Positions 32,701-42,543 of a stretch of 64,000 bases of DNA are shown here, piece by piece (the stretch's first letter is position 1; each line of letters starts with the position of its first letter). The position numbers were made by a program, and so were the translations under genes. The stretch is from assembly GCA_029851415.1 (NCBI GenBank), contig CM056743.1:73429186-73493185 (forward strand), written 5' to 3'. The notes beneath the pieces are model-generated. The model was not told the DNA's origin, searched no databases, and saw nothing but the letters and a program-made list of their open reading frames with translations. The stretch comes from Eretmocerus hayati (taxonomy: Eukaryota; Arthropoda; Insecta; Hymenoptera; Aphelinidae).

Positions 32701-33226
32701 GAAAGAAGTCTTGAGCGTGATCTTTAGGGGGTAGATATATATTGATTATCAAAAATTCCTCTCCTTCAATAAAACCATTAAATGCTAAAAACGAGTCGCT
32801 TGTTCCACGTACTTTCAAGTCAGTCACTAATTTTGGATCATAAAGAATACCCAATCCTCCACTTGCCCTACCTCTTGCTTTGTTTTTTCGTGCTGGAACG
32901 TCTATTAATCTGTAATCATCTAAAGTAGATGGGAGTTTGGTTATTTTTTCGGCTACCCAGGACTCTGTGAAACAAAATACCGCACAGTTTTTGAGTAAAA
33001 TTGCAAGGTCATCAACTGGTAGACTCGTCAAATTGCTAAAACCATGGAGATTCCAAAAGGTTACATTATGGGGCTCTATACGGGGCTCAATGAGATCTGC
33101 TTTATTACAATGTTCTACTGGATAATCAATGGAGTGATTTTGCTTCTTATGTTCTACGGTCAAATTTGATAAGGATATTAGATTGAAGTTAGTACCATGG
33201 GAGGCTTGTGTGGTATAGTCAAACAC
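29753..33226 (-). CDS. LINE ORF2: APE endonuclease plus reverse transcriptase, intact
   Basis: The 1157-residue protein has an N-terminal endonuclease with FWNLHGFSNL, CFTESWV (catalytic Glu), LIGGDFNARVG and LSDHLPTRVGL, so the key residues are all present. The central RT carries KKSPGPDGIPNPFY, NYRGIALTNSIMKI, CQAGFRKSRSCDDN, FIDFRRAFDSVDH, GVWQGDPLSPLLF and the catalytic box LLFADDLTII. The C-terminal region includes VLYGAGVWGL and a Cys/His knuckle, CQVSNCNALENIEHIIFECP. It nicks target DNA and reverse transcribes the LINE RNA. The likely start may be the first Met or one slightly inside; 39 nt separate it from ORF1, as in LINEs that re-initiate translation. Confidence 0.95.
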   Translation of the reverse strand: MFDYTTQASHGTNFNLISLSNLTVEHKKQNHSIDYPVEHCNKADLIEPRIEPHNVTFWNLHGFSNLTSLPVDDLAILLKNCAVFCFTESWVAEKITKLPSTLDDYRLIDVPARKNKARGRASGGLGILYDPKLVTDLKVRGTSDSFLAFNGFIEGEEFLIINIYLPPKDHAQDFFQNLEHIADFIETSVKKTEGIVLIGGDFNARVGTLNQATEEAVDGSLFSADRNARDTTITKQGSTLIETFEHLGLILLNGRSASDRSGNFTFVGERGCSTIDLIWTNQEGLHYFTDMQILSIGLSDHLPTRVGLREEANRGEINSGRKYVVKKMVWDQAKREEYINEMAVRFTATNSSPVNVDTQSEILIKTIKDTAEHPGMIQTLRRNPQPTAREKPWYTKERRLADQKQKKLLHNWRNKDGSKYGVEYIQARRDYRNLYKNTKKEYLMIQQHKISNVKDPKSFWATIKRMSNRPNPRCPIPRSDLEKFFSNIYLPRNNSSESFEDARHPILDAPITHDGLEEVLEALKRKKSPGPDGIPNPFYENLSGNWIEHLKDLFNIILETGQIPEAWCSSDILLFYKKGDRMDALNYRGIALTNSIMKILTTYVAKTISEWCEENNILPECQAGFRKSRSCDDNIFCLQAKIDETLAKDNGKLYIAFIDFRRAFDSVDHSVLWKTLYEAGLSTQMTRFLQNLYRMARMQVKLSENEKTDEIEITQGVWQGDPLSPLLFALLLFDIVEFFKKEGHTDIEEKMEILLFADDLTIIAKNPVDLQHKLDTLAKYADIKKLTVNEQKSKILKCKKSGRPKKDRRLKYKGTNLEVVRNYIYLRVQFSSSGSFRPALDYALSKGRAALGAIWKVLHTGNLPSWFAAQKLFHITVKDTVLYGAGVWGLPHANDFEKIQTRFLKNLLHLPQSTPGYMVRLETGCAKLDWEVIKSTLHYWIKIMRMKENRLPRLAYENMRNAYLTNPSIPANSSWYTRLIEMLQKVDHVYLLEQESPEAILQALPTIEGRTRKIAFEEDIKRALGSTYNQTFKEIKDLETLHVEPYLTLALPLSYIRVFANCRLAGRYSLKFYLNKIQYKINPSENCQVSNCNALENIEHIIFECPMYTNLRTKYLDDAGRMDLFKSYDSDKIKNLFFYIRDVINLRAFILNEYYTD

Positions 33227-33265
33227 TACCCTTTGGTCGCAGCAGTTGCACGTGTGTTGGGCTAG

Positions 33266-34138
33266 TCAGCCCGATGTTGTTGTCGGCGTACGGCTCCTTT
33301 TGGCTCTACCACGCGGGCTCCTGGTCTCTCGTGGCGAAACCATTCCATCGGGGTGCAAGTGCCACGGAACCCCGTCGACTATCAGTTTCCTGTAGCCAAC
33401 GATCACGTCTTTCCCTTCTCGCTTCATTTCATCCGCAGTGATCTGGAGCTGTCTCTGGTCTTCCCGTTCTTTCTTCGTTCGATCGCTGGTAATGGATATT
33501 GTGGCATCTTGGAGTTTATTTTTGTTTTTCATGATGCTAATCTTTTCTTCTAGGCTCAATAATTTTGCAATTACTAGGTTCTTGCCATTTGATATCTTCA
33601 CCGTATTCACTTCGGACACGTTGGCATTAACTTGCAGTTTGTCGGTAAGGAAATCTTCGACTTCTTGTTTGCGATTGGCTGATGTTACTTCGAGCCCTCG
33701 GATGACGATATTGTTCTTTTTTTCATGTCTCTGCCTGTTCTCTTCTTTTTGTTCCAGATACTCAAGCCGTCTCTGAATAGATGTTCTTTCTTCGTTCCAC
33801 TGTGCCTCCCTTATGTCGAGCTCTTCTTTGACAGCGGCTTGGACGATTTGCTTGTAGTCTTGAAAATGGTTACTTAAATCTTGAATTTCCTTCGTCTGCT
33901 CGTTGAGTTTCTGTAGGATTTGCTGGAGCATATCGTCAGTTGTGGGCGTTTTTGTATTTTTGTTCGCCATTGTTTTACTATCGCGATCACGTGGCCTTAG
34001 AAAATTTTTGATCGTTTGCGTATCTGGACCAGTTGATCCGTTCTTAGCATTACCTCGGTTCTGTGTCTGCTGCTTATTTTGTGGTTGGGCAGGTAGTGGA
34101 GCAGACAGCTTGATGTTCGCTGGTGGTTTATTGCTCAT
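33266..34138 (-). CDS. LINE ORF1 protein: coiled coil and RNA-binding domain, intact
   Basis: The 290-aa protein has a proline/glutamine/asparagine-rich N-terminus, a long coiled coil (LQQILQKLNEQTKEIQDLSN onward through RRLEYLEQKEENRQRHEKK), then NNIVIRGLEV, which starts an RRM-like fold as in L1-type ORF1 proteins (transposase_22 family), and a C-terminal ISITSDRTKKEREDQRQL segment followed by a basic tail (SPRGRAKRSRTP). It should trimerise and bind the LINE RNA. The frame is complete from ATG to stop and lies directly upstream of ORF2. Confidence 0.9.
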   Translation of the reverse strand: MSNKPPANIKLSAPLPAQPQNKQQTQNRGNAKNGSTGPDTQTIKNFLRPRDRDSKTMANKNTKTPTTDDMLQQILQKLNEQTKEIQDLSNHFQDYKQIVQAAVKEELDIREAQWNEERTSIQRRLEYLEQKEENRQRHEKKNNIVIRGLEVTSANRKQEVEDFLTDKLQVNANVSEVNTVKISNGKNLVIAKLLSLEEKISIMKNKNKLQDATISITSDRTKKEREDQRQLQITADEMKREGKDVIVGYRKLIVDGVPWHLHPDGMVSPRETRSPRGRAKRSRTPTTTSG

Positions 34139-34450
34139 TCTCGGCTCGCTGTCGATGTTAGCGACTGCGGTCGGTAACGCGGCTCCCTAGCTATCCCTAG
34201 CTATCGGCGAGACTTTGGTTGTTGTTATTGCTACATAACCTCTCGCCCACGCGGCGTAGAAATGGGTTAATTATGAGTCCACGAAGTCTAGGATTATCGA
34301 TCTTTATAGATCACACTGATCGTACACTATATTAGATCACTGACGTACACCCATATCACTCGCGGGGGTCCCGAAATGATAGGACACCATTAATATTCAC
34401 TGGGTAGCATTGCTCACGATGTGAGCACTGGAGCGCGCGAACCGGAAGTC

Positions 34451-34465
34451 TGGTACGTACATGTT
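34451..34465. repeat. Target-site duplication of LINE, right copy
   Basis: Exact copy of the 15-mer at 29,511-29,525, marking the 5' end of the minus-strand LINE. Confidence 0.95.
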
Positions 34466-34546
34466 TTCACACGCATTTTCTACCGTTTCCCGTCAAAAAC
34501 TCAATTTTCACCAGAATGGACTTATACCTTTCTGGTCCGGAGCCCT

Positions 34547-36141
34547 CCAAGTATCCTATGACAGACTTTGTTCAAGGAGATCGTGGCAAGATTTGAGTGA
34601 ATATTTCAAAGATGATGAGATTGTGCTCCCTTTATTTGGATATTATGACGAAGTTCAAACCGGTAATGCAATGGGCACACATGCTACGGAAGGAAAGCTC
34701 GGTACATTCTATGCTCAACCCGCGGTTTTACCCCCTAATTTCAGCTCCAAAATGGAAAGCATAATTGTCACGGATATTATTCTCTCAAAAACAAGGAAGG
34801 AGTACGGTAACCATGCACTCCCGTTTCATACAGGATGCAAATAGTTTGCACAGAAACGGGATTGTTTTAAATATCAAAGGCCAGAAAATCAGAGTTCATT
34901 TTCTCATAGTGTTGATACTTGGTGATAACCTGGGGTTGGACCAGATTTTTGAGTTTGTAACCTCATTCTCTAGAACGCGCTTTTGTCGCATTTGTTATTG
35001 TGGGCCTAAATTGATGTGCGTCTTGACTGAGGAAGATAATTCGCTATTGAGAACCATAGATGAATACGAAGAAGATATTACGCTTCTCAAAGATCTGCAA
35101 GAAACCGGTTTTCAAGGTAGATGTGTCTTCAATGACCTTGATGAATTTCATACCATCTCGAACTCTAGCGCCGACGTAATGCATGATATGTTCGAGGGCA
35201 TTTGTCATTACGTAATGTCATCGATTTTGTTATATTTTGTCACAACTCGAAACCGCTTCGACATGAATTATCTGAATAGAAGGATGCATCCTCTCAATTT
35301 TGGTTACGGATCCAGTGATGTTCGGCCAAAAATAAATCTAGAATACGTGAAGAGAAACAATCGTTTTAGAATGTCTTCACCAGAGATGCTATTTTTTGTG
35401 CGCTACTTCAGTACCCTCGTTGGCGAGATGGTCCTACCAGATGACAAAACGAGAACTTTGATGGATGAGAAAGTATGGAATTTGTATTTGAAACTGAGAG
35501 AAATTGTTCATCTACTCACGAGTGTATTTGTCACAGAGTCTATGCTTGCACCATTAGATACTGTCATAACGGAGCACCACTTTTTGTATATTGAGCTGTT
35601 TGGATATCTAAAGGCTAAATTTCATTTACTTCCGCATTATGTCCGAATAATTCGTAGAACAGGTCCTGTCATCAAAATATCTTCAATACGGTTCGAAGCT
35701 TACCATCAACTTATAACAAAATGTATTAGTTATTCTAACTATCACAAAAATATTCTTAAAACGATTGGGATGAGACTTCAATCAAGTTTTATGGTATTGA
35801 ATTCTACTAAATATGAAGAAGTTTTCAAAACGTGTGGCATGGAAATACAGAGTGAGCTTGCTAATGCACTTTTCTATGATACTCTGAGGAGAAGAGAACT
35901 AAAGTCTGTCACTTTGAATGGAATCACTTATTCAGAAAATTCAATAATTGTTGTAGATTTCAATGAAGATGGCATTGTTTTTGGACTGGTCAAAAATATA
36001 TTTGAGGTCGATGAAAAATCATCTTCAGATACTTGGTACTCAAACCGTGTGGTTTCGATAGTGATTTTTTTGCCTATAGAGTCACCATTGAGCATGAATG
36101 TTCTTGCACCATCCCTTTTGAGGACTTACCTTCATATCTGA
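34547..36141 (+). pseudogene. Transposase-like gene, C-terminal part (frameshifted)
   Basis: Immediately after the TIR, the frame reads SWQDLSEYFKDDEIVLPLFG, then DEVQTGNAMGTHATEGKLGT: the conserved 'D-E-I-V-L-P-L-F ... G-N-x-x-G-S/T-H' block of the family. A frameshift near 34,830 leads to the longer frame with ILGDNLGLDQIFEF, FCRICY, FHTISNSSADVMHDMFEGIC, MSSPEMLFFVRYFSTLVGEM and HYVRIIRRTGPVIKISSIRF. The MHD-x-x-EG motif and the GDNLGL motif are recognisable from many invertebrate transposase-like proteins, some annotated near CACTA/EnSpm-type elements. I do not assign a superfamily. Together with 27,349-27,822 this is one gene split by insertion; it ends at a TGA at 36,139. Confidence 0.8.
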
Positions 36142-36355
36142 TTTGTCTATTATTTGAAATTGGACGCCAAAAATTGATTGTGACGAGAAATGCCTTGTAA
36201 TATAAGTTTCTCAGGAATCACTTGAATCCCCCCTGCCCTCATTGAAAATAACCCGTTGCATCCCACTCGATGCGCTACCAATATTGATTTACTGAAAAAA
36301 TTGATCTTTGATATTGTAACATTTGTTAACATGTTAATGTGAGAAAGAACGTTAA

Positions 36356-36762
36356 TGGGTCATTCTCCGTCAGAAAGGCCACCCCCTCTGTCCAAAAATT
36401 GGGGCAAGGTACAAATTCCACCGAGGGCTCATTTTGAAGCTTGGACCCTGTAGTTTACGATGCAACCTGGCCTTTTTGGGAATCTCGACAACCCGACCCG
36501 AGATGGCACTCACCAGCGATCGATTGTCAGAATCCTTATCATGATTCACTCGTCAATTTCACACTTGACCTCAGAAAAATCTGAAAAAATTCTCGATAGT
36601 GTAATTTAGCATGCTGAATCAGATAGTCAACTCAAAAATTTGATTGAGGCCCAAATAAGGGGCCCAAATCACAATCAAGCCCTAATTCTCTACCGAAATC
36701 CCGACAAAATACTCGAAATGATATGAAATGATCTCGGAGGTCTATTTTTGAGAATCGTTGAT
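36356..36762 (+). repeat. Left TIR of the 7.8-kb transposon
   Basis: About 407 bp, near-identical in inverted orientation to 43,795-44,197. Shared landmarks include AACCCGACCCGAGATGG, CGATCGATTGTCAGAATC and TTTAGCATGCTGAATCAG. Confidence 0.9.
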
Positions 36763-36765
36763 CTG

Positions 36766-37215
36766 CCTCCAATCCTAGGAAGGCAGTCAAATCCCCAGAT
36801 GCCCGGATGCTCGGACCGAAAATTCTGTCGAAGGAAAAATCAACCCCAAATCCTAGGAAGGCACCCAAATCCTCTAATAACCGGATGCTCGGACCGAAAA
36901 TACTGTCGAGGAAAAAGTCAATACCATGTTCTGGGGAGGGATCAGAACCCGGAAAAATCGAATGCTCCCTAAGTTTTGAGATTGATTATTTCCCAACACA
37001 ATTTATGGTCCGAGCATCCGGGCACTTGTGGGTTCGATTGCCTTCCTAAGATTTGGGGTAGATCCCCCCCCCCCTCGACAGGATTCGCGGTACGAGCATC
37101 CGAGCATTTGCAGATTTCATTGCCTTCTCTGGTTTTCGGACTGATTTCCCCCCCCCCCCCCCCCCGACAGAACTTTCGGTTGAAGCATCCGGGCATTTGG
37201 GGATTTGACTGCCTT
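36766..37215. repeat. Subterminal array of the 78-bp unit, with orientation switch
   Basis: Copies at about 36,770-36,960 read on the minus strand (CCGGATGCTCGGACCGAAAAT, ATCCTAGGAAGGCA). Copies at about 36,985-37,215 read on the plus strand (CCGAGCATCCGGGCA, GCCTTCCTAAGATTTGG). Poly-C runs of 10 and 18 bases lie near 37,066 and 37,147. The unit is the one forming the array at 9880-10,625. Confidence 0.8.
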
Positions 37216-37219
37216 TCTA

Positions 37220-38613
37220 CTCTCTCAACATGAATCAGCTATTATTTAGCTGAAAAATCAGCTAAAATCCCCCTGGTGAGCCAAATAGCTGACACAATCA
37301 GCACTTGCTCTGAGGTGCTTAAATGAAAGGTTCCAGTCAAAATGCACAAATATGGAGTCAGGTATCAGGCGAATCATAATTACAACGTTTGAAAACGAAA
37401 TCGGGGCAAGTAGACCTATTTCGATTTGAATAATCGATAGAATTCTCATTCTTTCTCTCTACATAGCTGACAGAAATCAGCTAGATATATCTGAAAATCA
37501 GTGATTATAGCTGATTTTGTCGGCTCAAATTCATCAACTGAAATATCAGCTAATAATAGCGGATTTTTTCAGCTAAACGAGAACCGTGCGGGTTGTCATC
37601 AATAGCCGTCGTGTGAGCGTGCAGCGTCGAATATTGGGGCCAGTGACCCCTCTGTTTGCTGTGTATTGGAGACTCGCATATACTGAGAGCATGATATTAT
37701 CATAGAAACGAATACAAAACACCTACACAAAGAAAGGATGAGCTCAGAATCAATGGTCCACCATAGGGTCATGTACAGGAGGCGTGGCCTACCATAGGCA
37801 CACGGGTGGCCCACTATAGGGGCATAGCTCAAAAAGGTGGCCTCATAAAGCAAACACTCGGATTACGCTCAATACTTGCACTAAAGTCGTGTTCAGAAAT
37901 CAAAGATGAAGCTTCTATCAACTACACTTCTTTCCAGACCGATAACGAAGCTTTAGTACGGAGTAAAGAATGCGGGGAATACCGTGGCCTTCCATAACAT
38001 ACAAAGGTGGCCCACGATGAAGACATGGGTGGCCCACTATAGGGACTCGGGTGGCCCACTATAGGGGCATAGCTCAAAAAGGTGGCCTCATAATGCGAGC
38101 ACTCGAATTATGCTCAAAGACTCACAACTTGCACTGTACTCAAGCTCAGGAGTGAAATACGAATTTTCCAACGACTTCACTCCTTTTCAGATAGATAAAT
38201 AAGCTCCCTGACTGTTCTATACTGAGTTTTATCCAGAAAATACCGTATGTGCAAAAGAAGCCCACTATTGGGACACTGGTGGCCCACAATTAGGACACCG
38301 GTGGCCCACTATAGGGGCACTACAGGTTCTCAGGGATTGGATGATTAATTCTTATCCAGCGCATTAAAAGTAGTTTTGAAATTTTATCTCTTTTCCAGAG
38401 ACAATTATTCATCCAATGAGTCGCAAGAAAACAACGACACCTGCGGAAAAGCGTCCTTCATTGGGTCTTTCATGCTATCAGACTTTGTCAGATAGCTGAT
38501 TCAATCAGCTTTTTTATGCTGATTTGGTCAGCTAGAATTCATCCATGTTAGCTGACAATATCAGCGTATATACGCCGATTTGCAGCTATTTTAGCTGATT
38601 CATGTTGAGAGAG
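37220..38613. mobile_element. Nested TA-flanked element with CAGCTGATT hairpins and internal repeats
   Basis: The ends CTCTCTCAACATGAATCAGC and its inverse, ending GCTGATTCATGTTGAGAGAG, are flanked by TA (37,218 and 38,614), as for Tc1/mariner-type insertions. Both subterminal regions are rich in short self-complementary (A)GCTGAtt/aatCAGCT motifs. The interior repeats the phrase GGTGGCCCACTATAGGGGCA, within units about 245 bp apart (near 37,805 and 38,047), with partial copies near 38,270-38,320. There is no transposase frame, so it is non-autonomous. It is inserted in the 7.8-kb transposon. Confidence 0.8.
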
Positions 38614-38851
38614 TAGGATTTGGGTTTTCCATTCTCATGAATGATGTGTATGTTCACTCATCCATCTGTCATTGAGTTGGAGCTTCTGCACCAGAACTTG
38701 GTTGCCATGGGGACCAAGAGTTCGAATGTCGTTGTTGATTGATACTATACATGTAATAGTCATTAGTTTGAGATTATTTCACCTCGTGTTCTCATTTTAT
38801 ATCTGTAGCTGACCACTCAAAACCACTGAGAGTAAAACTCACTTCGAAAAT

Positions 38852-39119
38852 ATGCCCGGGAAGGTTCGCAAGGATCGCTGTGTCAATCCCTATTTGGAAG
38901 ACGGTGTACCTTCCCATCAAGGGTCGAATCTCAGAAAAGTCACGAAGAAAATCTTGGAAGAGAAGCCACACCTGCCCAAAACTGCTATGGTGTGCAACGA
39001 TTGTAGATTGAAGCGTTCATTTACACGATCTCATAGCATATCATCATTGGATGATTCTTCAAGAAATTACGATGAGATACATAATCATGGAGCTCCACCT
39101 ACCACTAACAATAGTACAG
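38852..39119 (+). CDS. DDE/D transposase-like gene, exon 1 (N-terminal Cys motif)
   Basis: The start is the ATG of MPGKVRKDRCVNPYLEDG. The exon carries a Cys-containing N-terminus and MVCNDCRLKRSF (C-x2-C), a probable zinc-binding DNA-recognition module, followed by a Ser/Asn-rich linker. A GT at 39,120 cuts the codon in phase 1 (ACA G|GT), and the acceptor at 40,876 supplies GA TCC, giving STG-SVHSDVIN with the frame fully open. Unspliced, the frame stops at 39,124, so splicing is required. The gene lies inside the 7.8-kb TIR element. Confidence 0.75.
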
Positions 39120-40876
39120 GTTAGAACGTTCGCGTAATTCTCGAGCATACTCGCATGACAGAAATTCATCCCACGCTTCATTCTTCGTCTCACTTCTGCC
39201 CATCCTTCACGCTGAAAAAATATCACTCAGAATATCCCTATGCTTGGCTGAAATAGGATTTTTCGATTGAAATCTAATTTTCTATCGAGCTTGTGCGTGG
39301 ATGGATGATTTCCTCAAGTTCTCGACAAGATATGACTCTGGTGGTTTCAAATTTTTTTTATTCTGGCAGCTATGGCTTTTATACTCACCCAACACGAACA
39401 CCTACATAATAGATGATTTTTGGGTGATTTTCAGCTCATTTGGCTCAGTTGTGGCTGACTATTCCATATTTTGTCATTTTAAATCAAGGAAAATCATGGT
39501 TGCAGGAAATTTTTTGTGCGCTAACAGTTATCGACTAGAGAGATGGCCTTCTTTCTTTTGTAGTACACAGCATATCCAACAAAAGCGTAAAAGTAGTGAA
39601 ATAAACTTTCTATTTGATGGAAAATTGCTTATCGAAAATCACTCGTTCAGAACACGATAATAAGAATAACGGCTCGGGAGATGTCAATATCTTTCCGAAT
39701 TAGTTCGAAGAATAGAATAAAAACTTTTGAAAAATCGTTTTTTTGATCAAAAACCACCAGAGTCATACCGTAATTATCTGGGTGAATGACTCTCATTCTA
39801 CACTAATCATGTGAGGAAGCCATTTGTGCGAGGATTTGAGGGGCTCGTGAAATAGACTCAGAATAGATCATATTCAATTTTTCTCGGGGTTATAACAGAA
39901 CCTATTCAAATAATGTGCAAGAGTGAGCAGATGTCATATCGTACATCCATCGATATTTAAAATAGATTCTATGTTACCCTAACCTAGAAATTGGAACATT
40001 GAACACGATTTTGAAGTACCTGTAACATGAAGTAGTGTATGACACTGCGGGCAGATGGCTAGTTTTGTTACGGAGGACTTATAACACTTCCTTCGCTCGT
40101 GACACAACCAGTCCTTCCTACGGAACTACCCGTCAACGTGCAGTGTCATAAGCTACCATGAAGAGCGATTTGTTTGCATGTGGAAAATATTTAACATATA
40201 GAGGAGGGAGAGGGAGACACTTGAACACCTCGACCGATTCATACATTTTCCATCCACTCCATTCATAAGTTCCGTCTGCACACTCATCGCCATTCCATTC
40301 TCAGCCATTATAAGCCAGATGTGGGTGTTTACTGTGTTTGGTATAGGAGCTAACCGTAGTATATCATCTTGACCAAGCCCAGTATGAGGCGTGCTGTGCC
40401 AAAAAAGTACGAATTGAGTATATCGATCGAGCCATGCAAAAAGGGACCAAAGCGCGATTTCAGTTGAATTTCAGCACCATGATTCTAGTCAAACTTCACG
40501 ATTAATGACACAATGCGTTCTAAAGTGTTCAAGGTAGCTGGTTACATAATTGATCCATTTCCGGCAATCCAAAGATCGCATTAGAGTTTTCCCATATTCT
40601 ACAAACTCGTGAAATTAATAACAAAGTCATTTCCGCTCCTTCTCAGTCTTCTGATGAAGTGTATTCATGAACGAAATGGCATTTCACGATAGAGGAATCA
40701 TCAGCTGTCCTTTCTAGTTCTCACAGACTCAATTCATTCTGCCTCAGCACAGCGAGTTGTATACCAGGTCTGATATACATACCAAACAAGGTATTACCCA
40801 TCGATCACCACTCCTCCATTCTTGTTCAGTCCTAAATCACCCTGTCCCCCTCAATGTTCCTTGTACTCCCTTCCAG
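39120..40876 (+). other. Intron of the DDE/D transposase-like gene
   Basis: It runs from a GTTAGA donor to a TACTCCCTTCCAG acceptor, 1757 nt. It has no recognisable gene. A possible small hairpin element lies at about 40,033-40,153 (TATGACACTGC facing GCAGTGTCATA). The 39,301-39,660 frame inside it shows no domain and is treated as chance. Confidence 0.6.
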
Positions 40877-42543
40877 GATCCGTTCATAGTGACGTTATTA
40901 ATTGCTCGATTGATAATGGGAGTGAACTGGCGTCAGCGAGACTAGTCGAATTAGAAGAACTCTTACAAGGATTGAAAGACAAATTCAGAAGCTTGGACAG
41001 GTATGATCCTCTCAAGGTCAGGATACTGACAATTGCCCCTGTTACATGGAGCGTGAGGAAAATTGCGACAGAATTCGGAACTTCTAGGGCATTGGCCGAG
41101 AAAGCTAAAAGGTTGAGGTCTACTGACGGAGTCTTAGCTGAAGCCATCGCTAGAACTGGAAAGACCCTGCCAGATGCTGTGATTCAGAATGTGGTGAATT
41201 TTTACAATGACGATAGTATAAGTAGAGTTATGACAAGCATGAAGGATGTTGTCTCAGTAAAAGTTGACGAGAAACGATTGAGAATCCAGAAACGGTTGCT
41301 GATGATGGATCTCAAAGAATTACATGAGCTGTACAAGAAAACGTATCAAAACATGTCGATAAGTTTCAGTGAGTTCGCAAAACTCAGGCCTCAGTATTGC
41401 GTTCTGATGGGAGCAAAGGGTACACACTCAGTATGCGTATGTACGATACACCAAAATTGCAAAATGATGCTAGATGCAATCAATCTAGATAAGTTGACAG
41501 AAAACGATCAAAGCCCGATCTACACTTACCGTGACTGTTTGAAGATGATGATGTGTGAAAATCCTACTACTGACTGCCATCTGATACAATGTGTCAAATG
41601 CTCAGAAATAACGCACTTTGGAGAAAAAATTTTTAGCATCTTAACCAACAATTCCATCGAAACAGTACAGTATAGTCTTTGGACGGCAACTGATAGAGCG
41701 ACGTTAAGGACTGTGACGACAAGTACCGCTGATTTTGCCGACGAATTATGCGAGAAGTTGCAAATTTTGAGGCCCCATTCGTTCATTGCAAAACAGCAGT
41801 CAAACTTCTTGGCTACAAGAAAACAAAATTTGTTAGATGGAGAAGTGATAGTTATGTTCGATTTTTCAGAGAATCTCCCTTTCCATGTTCAGAACGCCGC
41901 TCCAGCTTTCCACTTCAATAATGATCAATGTACAGTGTTCACTGTAATATTTTACTACATGGAAGGTACAGAATTGAAGCACAAGAATTGCGTATTCATA
42001 TCTGAGAGTTTGAAGCATGACACAGCAGCAGTCTACACAATCCAGAAGCAGTTGATCCCAGAGATAAAGAAAGTAGTCAAGAAAGTGGAAAAGGTGATAT
42101 ACATGACAGACGGAGCAAAACAGCATTTGAAAAATCGTTTCCAAATGAGTAATTTATTGAAACACAAAGAAGATTTCGGAATCGTAGCCGAATGGCATTT
42201 TTGTCCAACTGCACATGGCAAAAGTGGTTACGACGGTCTTGGAGCAACATTCAAGCGCGAAGCAATCAGAGCAAGTCTCTTAGCAAAGCCTCATCAAGCT
42301 ATGCTCACAACGAAAACTCTCTTTGATTGGGCAAAAGATCATTTCAAGAATATTCAAGTTTTCTATTACTCTAAGGTAGAACATGACCGGACAACCAGAC
42401 ATTTGAATAAGAGATTTGATGGAGCTCTAGCAGTTCCCCAGATTATGAAGAATCATTCATTCACAATCCTATCCAATACTGAGATGATAATCAAAAGGTT
42501 CTCTAATGACACTAAATATGAGATCTTTGTTGCCAAGCGGTAA
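40877..42543 (+). CDS. DDE/D transposase-like gene, exon 2 (catalytic part), intact
   Basis: This exon completes a 644-aa protein, open to the TAA at 42,541. After a helix-rich section (KIATEFGTSRALAEKAKRL resembles a helix-turn-helix) come paired Cys/His motifs (HSVCVCTIHQNC and HLIQCVKC). The putative catalytic core has VMFDFSENLP (Asp about residue 418), IYMTDGAKQHLKN (Asp about 501) and TAHGKSGYDGLGATFKRE (Asp about 542 or Glu about 551), a plausible RNase H-like DDE/D triad. The F-S-E-N, D-G-A and H-G/C-K-S-x-x-D-G motifs are shared with uncharacterised transposase-like proteins across invertebrates (from memory). The superfamily name is not certain. No stop or frameshift is present, unlike nearly all neighbouring genes. 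Confidence 0.8.

Larger units (their letters stand above)
29526..34450 (-). mobile_element. Apparently intact two-ORF LINE (4.9 kb, minus strand)
   Basis: It is bounded by a perfect 15-bp target duplication. On the minus strand the order is a 5' UTR of about 310 bp (34,139-34,450), ORF1 (290 codons), a 39-nt gap, ORF2 (1157 codons) and a short 3' UTR ending in an AATAAATCAATCAATCAA tail adjoining the left duplication. Both ORFs are uninterrupted. Among all retroelements here it is the only one that looks capable of autonomous movement. Clade is uncertain: the NYRGIAL RT motif and the C-terminal Cys/His knuckle suggest an RTE/Proto2-like or related group and not Jockey. Confidence 0.9.
27823..34546. 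mobile_element. TIR element inserted in the transposase-like gene, itself carrying a LINE
   Basis: The left end AGGGCTCCGGACCAGA and right end TCTGGTCCGGAGCCCT are inverted repeats continuing through GGTRTAAGTCCA (about 30 bp). The flanks ACAAGTGA and CCAAGTAT could be a decayed 8-bp duplication (5 of 8 match). The terminal motif recurs internally near 28,037, 28,078, 28,259 and 29,408 in both orientations, as subterminal repeats. Without the LINE it is about 1.8 kb and has no coding frame, so it is non-autonomous. The stretches 28,330-29,400 and 34,466-34,510 hold nothing else I can name. Confidence 0.8.

Noticed and set aside
39301..39660. 119-codon plus-strand frame within the intron 39,120-40,876
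   Set aside because: No domain and not splice-compatible with neighbouring exons; probably chance in AT-rich sequence.
40033..40153. Small hairpin element in the transposase-like gene intron
   Set aside because: Only about 11 bp of inverted match (TATGACACTGC/GCAGTGTCATA); too short to call confidently.
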